From positions 3,891,001 to 3,955,000 of the forward strand of contig CP007053.1 of assembly GCA_000242935.3 (NCBI GenBank): DNA of 64,000 nucleotides. Direction: 5' to 3'. Every line of letters begins with the position of its first letter. Positions within the stretch are counted from its first letter, which is position 1. Source of the stretch: Opitutaceae bacterium TAV5 (GTDB lineage: Bacteria; Verrucomicrobiota; Verrucomicrobiia; Opitutales; Opitutaceae). Position numbers and translations under genes: made by a program. The notes under the pieces were generated by a model that made no database searches, was not told the DNA's origin, and saw only the letters and a program-made list of their open reading frames with translations. Shown here one piece after another: positions 59,301-64,000 of the stretch.

Positions 59301-60416
59301 TCAGAGGACGAGGCGCATGAGTGTCCAGCCGGGGCGGTCGGTGATGCAGTGGAGCCGGCCACCGTGGGCGGTGATAATTTCACGGCAGATGCTCAGGCCG
59401 AGTCCGCTGCCGCCGGTGTCGCGGGAACGGGATTCGTCAATGCGCACGAAGCGGTCGAAGATTTTCTCTTCCATACCGGGGTGGATGCCGGCGCCGGTGT
59501 TGGCAATTTCGATGATGGCGCCGTTGCGATCCGGAGTGTCATGCCCGGGACGGAGGGTGCAGGTGACACGGCCGCCGGAGTGATTGTATTTGATGGCGTT
59601 ATCCACGAGATTGAGAAGCACGCGGCGGAGGGCGGCGGGATCCGCCTCGATGGAAATATGCGGGTCGAGGTCGGTTTCGAGCGTGATCCCGTGAGGTTCG
59701 GCGAGGATGGAGGCATCTTCGAGGACGTCTTCAACGAGGCGGGCAAGATCGATTCCGGTTTTGGCGAGGGTGAGGCGGCCGGCATCGACCTGGGTGAGGA
59801 GCAGGAGCTGTTCGGTGATGGCGGAGAGGCGCTGCACATGTTCGAGCAGGCCGGCGGCGGTCGCGGCGGGGATGACGTTGCCGTTGCTGCGCCGGAGGGC
59901 GGTTTCGAGTTCGCCGCGAATGATGGTCAGCGGCGTGCGGAGTTCGTGGGAGGCGTCGGCAGTGAAGCGGATGGTCTGGCGGAAGGCTCCGTCGATGCGG
60001 GCGAGCATGTCGTTGAGCACGGAGGTAAGACGGATGATTTCCCGCGGGCCGGACGGCGCCGGCAGGCGGACGCCGAGCGAGCGGGAATCGATGCGTCCGG
60101 TGGCGGCGATGATGCCCTGGAGCGAGCGCAGTTCGCGGCGGAGCATCCACCAGGAACCGGCGCCGAGAAGCAGCATGGCGACGGGCAGCGCCCAGGCGAA
60201 GGCGGAAAACAGGTCTTCGAGGACATCCCACGCTTCGTCTTCGATTTCCTCTTCGGTGGCGTTGGTCATGACGTCTTCGAGGACGTCGATCTGTTCGTAG
60301 TAGAGCATCACGCCGGTAACGCTGCAAAACACCGCCAGCACGAGGAGAGTGAGAAGAGCGATGAACAGGGAAAGCCGCCAGCGCAGGGGCCATTGCCGCA
60401 TGCCGCGCAGGTTCAT
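59301..60416 (-). CDS. Sensor histidine kinase
   Basis: The 371-residue membrane kinase has two helices (about 15-38 and 70-92) around a very short acidic sensor loop of about 30 residues. A HAMP-like segment follows, then His157 in SHELRTPL, an N-box with 'LLNLVDNAIKYN' and 'DTGGSGLGLSICREI'. The tiny acidic loop (many Glu and Asp) could sense a metal or a cationic peptide. It starts inside the response regulator stop (ATGA), so the two are coupled. Confidence 0.93.
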   Translation of the reverse strand: MNLRGMRQWPLRWRLSLFIALLTLLVLAVFCSVTGVMLYYEQIDVLEDVMTNATEEEIEDEAWDVLEDLFSAFAWALPVAMLLLGAGSWWMLRRELRSLQGIIAATGRIDSRSLGVRLPAPSGPREIIRLTSVLNDMLARIDGAFRQTIRFTADASHELRTPLTIIRGELETALRRSNGNVIPAATAAGLLEHVQRLSAITEQLLLLTQVDAGRLTLAKTGIDLARLVEDVLEDASILAEPHGITLETDLDPHISIEADPAALRRVLLNLVDNAIKYNHSGGRVTCTLRPGHDTPDRNGAIIEIANTGAGIHPGMEEKIFDRFVRIDESRSRDTGGSGLGLSICREIITAHGGRLHCITDRPGWTLMRLVL

Positions 60417-61096
60417 GACGACTCCTCCTCTCCGACGTAGTAGCCGAAGCCGCGCCGGGTGTGGATGAGTTTCACATCCTCTCCGTCGTCAATCTTGCGG
60501 CGGAGGCGTTGCACGTAGACGTCGACAATGTTGGTGCCGGGGTCGAACTGGTAATCCCATACGTATTCGCAGATGCGGGCGCGGGTGACGACCCGGCCGG
60601 GCGAGCGCATGAGGCATTCGAGAAGGGCAAATTCCCGGGTGCTGAGTTCGATGCGGCGATCGCCGCGCCGGGCGATGCGTTTGACAAAATCGAGCGTGAG
60701 ATTGGCGACGCGATGGACGGTGAGCCGGCTGGAGTCGTTGCTGCGCCGGAGAAGGGCATGGAGGCGGGCGACGAGTTCGTCGACGGCGAAGGGCTTGACG
60801 AGGTAATCGTCGGCGCCGAGGTTGAGGCCTTCGACCCGTTCTTCGGTGCTGCCGCGCGCCGTGAGCAGGAGAACGGGGAGAGTCATGCCGCGCTGGCGCA
60901 TTTCCCGGAGGATGCTCAGGCCGTCGCGTCCGGGGAGCATGATGTCGAGGACAAGGACATCGTAGGGGGTGGTTTCGAGCACCGGCAGGACTTCGTCGCC
61001 GCGGTGAAGCGTATCGACGGAGAATCCCGACTCCCTGAGGCTGCTGGCCACAAAGCGGGCGATGGGTTTTTCGTCTTCTGCGACCAGGATTCTCAT
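60413..61096 (-). CDS. OmpR/PhoB-family response regulator
   Basis: The 227-residue protein has a receiver domain with Asp51 (VLVLDIMLPGRDG), Asp8/Glu9 acid pocket residues and Lys103-like 'DDYLVKPFAVDEL'. The winged-helix DNA-binding domain has 'LSTREFALLECLMRSPGRVVTRARICEYVWDY' and 'VDVYVQRLRRKID'. It controls transcription, probably of its own operon and the PepSY-like gene. Direct TAACATT repeats lie upstream (61162-61182), between it and divergent hemE. Confidence 0.94.
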   Translation of the reverse strand: MRILVAEDEKPIARFVASSLRESGFSVDTLHRGDEVLPVLETTPYDVLVLDIMLPGRDGLSILREMRQRGMTLPVLLLTARGSTEERVEGLNLGADDYLVKPFAVDELVARLHALLRRSNDSSRLTVHRVANLTLDFVKRIARRGDRRIELSTREFALLECLMRSPGRVVTRARICEYVWDYQFDPGTNIVDVYVQRLRRKIDDGEDVKLIHTRRGFGYYVGEEESS

Positions 61097-61161
61097 GACG
61101 GACAGGTTACGGGAGGCCCGGGCGTGTGCACCGGGCCCGCATGGTGATGCGGCAGATAATG

Positions 61162-61182
61162 TAACATTTATGCATTAACATT
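61162..61182. promoter_or_regulatory. Direct TAACATT repeats upstream of the two-component operon
   Basis: TAACATT at 61162-61168 recurs at 61176-61182, 14 bases apart, in an AT-rich patch of a GC-rich gap. OmpR-type regulators bind direct repeats, so this may be an autoregulatory site, also near divergent hemE. Confidence 0.45.
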
Positions 61183-61295
61183 CCCTGAACCGGAGATGAC
61201 AATTCATTCATGTTGGTGAATGCGGTGATCGCAGGTATGCCGGGTTTTCCTCCTCGCCCGTCCGGGTGGATTGCGTTGGGTTGGACGTTTTCCCG

Positions 61296-62330
61296 ATGAC
61301 TTCCCGCGACCGTTTCCTTGCCGCCTGCGCCTGCCAGCCGCTCGAACGTCCGCCGCTCTGGGTGATGCGGCAGGCCGGGCGTTACCTGCCGGAATACCGG
61401 GTGCTCAAGGCGCAGTCGTCGTTTTTGCACATGGTGCGCACGCCGGAACTGGCCACCGAGGTCACACTCCAGCCGTTGCAGCGGTTTCCGGGGATCGATG
61501 CGGCGATCCTGTTTTCCGACATTCTGGTGATTCCCGAAGCGCTGGGGCAGGCTTACGCTTTTCGCGACACCGGCGGCATCGAAATGGCGGGACGGATCGA
61601 AACGCGGGCGCAGGTCGAGGCGCTCGCCCCGGCGGAGGCCGTGCCCGAACGGCTCGGCTACGTGGCCGACGCCCTCCGGCTCATCCGGCGAGAGGTCGGC
61701 GATGCGAAGGCCGTGCTCGGCTTCGGCGGCTCGCCGTGGACGCTTGCCACCTACATGGTCGAAGGCGGCAGCTCCGATGATTTCGGGCGCGTCAAACTGC
61801 TCTTCTACACCGACCGGGCCGCGTTCGATGCGTTGCTGGAAAAACTCGCCGACGCGCTGGTTGTGTATTTCCGGATGCAGATCGAAGCCGGCGTCGATGC
61901 CATCCAGATTTTCGATTCGTGGGGCGGGATCATCGCGGGGCCGGATTACGAGGCGGCGTCGCTTTGCTGGATTCGACGGATCGTCGCCGCGCTGCCGGCC
62001 GGGTTTCCGGTGATCCTGTATGCGAAGGGCACGGCGCCGCACGTGGCGGCCCAGGCCGGGACAGGCATCCGGGTGCTCAGCATCGACTGGACCAATGACC
62101 TGGCGGCGGTCCGGCGTTCGCTGGCGCCGGCGGGCGTGGCCGTGCAGGGGAATCTCGATCCGGTGCTCATGCAAACGACCCCGGAAATCGTGAGGTGTGA
62201 GGCCACGAGGTTGCTCGACTCCATGCGCGGGCTGCACGGGCACATTTTCAACCTCGGGCACGGGATCACGCCGCAGGCAAAAATCGAGGCGATGGAGGCG
62301 CTGGTCGATACGGTGACGGGGTGGCGGTGA
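61296..62330 (+). CDS. hemE: Uroporphyrinogen decarboxylase
   Basis: The 344-residue enzyme decarboxylates uroporphyrinogen III to coproporphyrinogen III in haem synthesis. Its N-terminal signature PPLWVMRQAGRYLPEY holds the conserved Arg residues. 'AAILFSDILVIPEALG' and 'GFGGSPWTLATYMVEG' line the active site, and 'NLGHGITPQ' closes the C-terminus. The start at 61296 (MTSRDRFL) matches the family; a longer frame does not. Another haem gene follows after a word-repeat inverted repeat. Confidence 0.96.
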   Translation: MTSRDRFLAACACQPLERPPLWVMRQAGRYLPEYRVLKAQSSFLHMVRTPELATEVTLQPLQRFPGIDAAILFSDILVIPEALGQAYAFRDTGGIEMAGRIETRAQVEALAPAEAVPERLGYVADALRLIRREVGDAKAVLGFGGSPWTLATYMVEGGSSDDFGRVKLLFYTDRAAFDALLEKLADALVVYFRMQIEAGVDAIQIFDSWGGIIAGPDYEAASLCWIRRIVAALPAGFPVILYAKGTAPHVAAQAGTGIRVLSIDWTNDLAAVRRSLAPAGVAVQGNLDPVLMQTTPEIVRCEATRLLDSMRGLHGHIFNLGHGITPQAKIEAMEALVDTVTGWR

Positions 62331-62348
62331 ATCTCCCCGAAAAACGGG

Positions 62349-62455
62349 TTTTAACCACTAATGGACACTAATGGACACTAATGGAAAACAGGTTGATTTG
62401 CCGTTGGTTACATTGGTTCGGATTAGTGGCCATTAGTGTCCATTAGTGGTTAAAA
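62349..62455. repeat. Word-repeat inverted repeat D (CACTAATGGA words)
   Basis: The arm at 62349-62384 (three CACTAATGG words after TTTTAAC) is mirrored at 62422-62455 by CCATTAGTG words ending in GTTAAAAA. It lies between hemE and the protoporphyrinogen oxidase gene. Confidence 0.9.
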
Positions 62456-62501
62456 ATCTGTTTCAGAACCTCCCGTAATTGATTCAGGTAACAAATCTGC
62501 C

Positions 62502-63974
62502 ATGTCTGCCTCCCTCCCTCCCCCCCCGCCACCACCACACACACACACGCAGGCGCGGTTGCCTGTCGCCGTCATCGGCGGCGGCATCACCGGGCTCACC
62601 GCAGCCTGGCGGCTCGCGCGCGAGGGTCATCCGGTGCGGCTTTTCGAAGCGTCCCCGCGGCCTGGCGGGCTGATTCGCAGCGAACGCGATGGCGAGTGGC
62701 TGAGCGAGGCCGGGCCCAACTCGCTGCTCGACAACAAACCGGAACTCGCAGCGCTGCTCGCCGAGCTCGGACTGGAGGAGGCCCGCCAGTATGCGCAGCC
62801 AGCGGCGAAAAAGCGGTTTATCGTGCGTCGCGGCCGTCCGCTGGCGGCGCCGTCGTCGCCGGTGTCGGCGGTGACCACGCCGCTGCTTTCGTTGCGCGGG
62901 AAGCTGCGGATTTTCGGCGACCTGTTTTGGCGGCCCCGCCCGCGGGCGGAGGATCTGCCGCTGGGCGAATTTGCCGCGGCGCATTTCGGGCGTGAACTGG
63001 CCGATTATGCGGTCGATCCATTTGTCTCCGGCATCTACGCGGGGGATCCGCAGAGACTTTCGGCCCGGTATGCGTTTCCGTTGCTGTGGGAACTGGAACA
63101 AAAACACGGCTCCCTTATCCGGGGCGGGATCGCCGCGGCGAAGGCGCGCCGCGCCACCCGGCCGGCAGGACCGGCAGAAAAACCGCGCCCGCCGCGGGCG
63201 AGGATTTTTTCGTTTGCAGAGGGGCTGGAGACGATCCCCGCCGCGCTCGCGGAGCGGTTGCCGGCCGGTTGCGTGGAGACGGGAGCGCGTGTCGTGCGGC
63301 TGGTGCCGCCGGTGGCCCGCGGAGGCGCCTGGGAGGTGGTGTGGGAACGAAAGGACGAAAAGGGCGCAAGCGGTGTCGAGGGGCGGCTGACGGAGCGGGT
63401 GGCGGCGGTGATCCTGGCGTTGCCGGGCGAGGCGCTGGCGCGGCTGGAAATCGGAGCGAACGGAGAACACCCGCTGGCGGCGCTGGCGGAGGTGGAGTAT
63501 CCGCCGGTGGCGTCACTGTTTCTCGGATACAGGCGTGAACAGGTGCGGCATCCGCTCGACGGTTTCGGGATGCTGGCGCCGTCGAAAGAAAACCGGAATC
63601 TGCTCGGCGTGCTCTTTTCCTCGACGCTGTTTCCCGGCCGGGCACCGGCGGGGCATATCGCGCTCACGGTGCTGGCGGGCGGGGTGCAGCGGCCGGAGCT
63701 GGCGCGGATGGAGCTGCCTTCGCTCATGGGCATCGTGCGCGCCGAGTTGCTGGAGTTGCTCGGCGTATCGGGCGATCCGGTGTACGTGAAGCACCGCGTC
63801 ACGCCGCACGCGATCCCCCAGTACAATCTCGGTTACGGGAGATTTCACACGGTGATCGAGGCTGCCGAAACCGCGCATCCGGGGCTTCTGGTCGGCGGAC
63901 CGGTCCGCGACGGCATCGCGGTGAGCGCCTGCGTGGCCGCAGGAGAAAAACTGGCCCGGCGCGTGGTTGCGTAA
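62502..63974 (+). CDS. hemY: Protoporphyrinogen oxidase (HemY/PPOX type)
   Basis: The 490-residue FAD enzyme oxidises (copro)protoporphyrinogen IX to the porphyrin. The FAD-binding motif is VIGGGITGLTAAW with GxGxxG at 26-31. 'GPNSLLDNKPELAALLAELGL', 'YAVDPFVSGIYAGDPQRLSARYAFP' and the C-terminal 'PGLLVGGPVRDGIAVSACVAAGEKLA' are typical. The N-terminus (about 5-17) is a Pro/His/Thr-rich stretch encoded by a C-run and CA repeats and could vary in length. It follows hemE by 171 bases. Confidence 0.93.
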   Translation: MSASLPPPPPPPHTHTQARLPVAVIGGGITGLTAAWRLAREGHPVRLFEASPRPGGLIRSERDGEWLSEAGPNSLLDNKPELAALLAELGLEEARQYAQPAAKKRFIVRRGRPLAAPSSPVSAVTTPLLSLRGKLRIFGDLFWRPRPRAEDLPLGEFAAAHFGRELADYAVDPFVSGIYAGDPQRLSARYAFPLLWELEQKHGSLIRGGIAAAKARRATRPAGPAEKPRPPRARIFSFAEGLETIPAALAERLPAGCVETGARVVRLVPPVARGGAWEVVWERKDEKGASGVEGRLTERVAAVILALPGEALARLEIGANGEHPLAALAEVEYPPVASLFLGYRREQVRHPLDGFGMLAPSKENRNLLGVLFSSTLFPGRAPAGHIALTVLAGGVQRPELARMELPSLMGIVRAELLELLGVSGDPVYVKHRVTPHAIPQYNLGYGRFHTVIEAAETAHPGLLVGGPVRDGIAVSACVAAGEKLARRVVA

Positions 63975-64000
63975 TCCGCGGGGGCCTGTTTTCCTGCATT

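Noticed and set aside
58359-60440. Long plus-strand frame opposite the PepSY-like and kinase genes
   Set aside because: Antisense to the signal-peptide protein and to a histidine kinase with all boxes.
62517-62553. C-run and CA repeat taken as a phase-variation switch
   Set aside because: It lies in frame near the start of the oxidase gene, which is a housekeeping enzyme. Length change is possible but a switching role has no support here.

Overview
The window looks like a chromosomal segment of a high-GC, Gram-negative bacterium of the Verrucomicrobiota, most likely Opitutaceae-like. This is an inference. It rests on the mix of a PEP-CTERM protein, a prepilin-type secreted protein beside a sugar-uptake locus, a long-form PurF, LPS-type glycosyltransferases, many weak Shine-Dalgarno sites and abundant GC-rich hairpin repeats.

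Positions 1-12409 are the right-hand part of an integrated virus. A rightward late operon (1-8845) carries a 271-residue protein resembling the double jelly-roll major capsid protein P2 of corticovirus PM2. Around it are many one-helix membrane proteins, a GTG-started receptor-binding spike, a second protein with the same N-terminal peptide, a holin-like protein, a coiled-coil lipoprotein, a 62-residue highly basic protein and a DUF4258/DUF2283 pair. A textbook terminator closes the operon. Leftward and rightward control genes follow, with two nested hairpins, an excisionase-like protein and a tyrosine integrase beside a tRNA 3'-end fragment that marks the right attachment site. No terminase, portal or tail-assembly gene is visible, so this is probably a tailless, membrane-containing temperate virus. 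Its left end lies outside the window.

12424-26848 is housekeeping and envelope content: an SDR, an XRE regulator with a palindrome on its own start codon, UppP, an FtsB-like protein, an EVE protein, a MalK-type ATPase, a peroxiredoxin, aconitase, an EIIA protein, a flavin reductase, a hydroxyacid dehydrogenase and membrane proteins. 27304-33541 is a leftward carbohydrate locus: regulator, prepilin-like protein, PEP-CTERM protein, GPH sugar symporter and glycosidase. 33676-42129 is a Bat (aerotolerance-type) operon: MoxR, DUF58, BatA, a BatB/C fusion and a BatD/E fusion. 42241-44938 has a GGQ release-factor-like protein and PurF.

45498-57760 is a surface-glycan locus with a GT9 transferase, a DUF4254 protein, an LpxL-like acyltransferase, an ELM1-like protein, five further sugar transferases including two close paralogs, a GT10 fucosyltransferase-like protein, a YrbL-like protein and two small divergent HTH regulators. 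57780-61096 is a PepSY-like secreted protein downstream of a two-component system. 61296-63974 holds the haem genes hemE and a protoporphyrinogen oxidase.

Intergenic DNA is unusually structured. There are four long inverted repeats made of short repeated words, a family of short GC hairpins with a GGA/TCC loop (some in frame inside genes), and a 28-bp perfect inverted repeat after aconitase.
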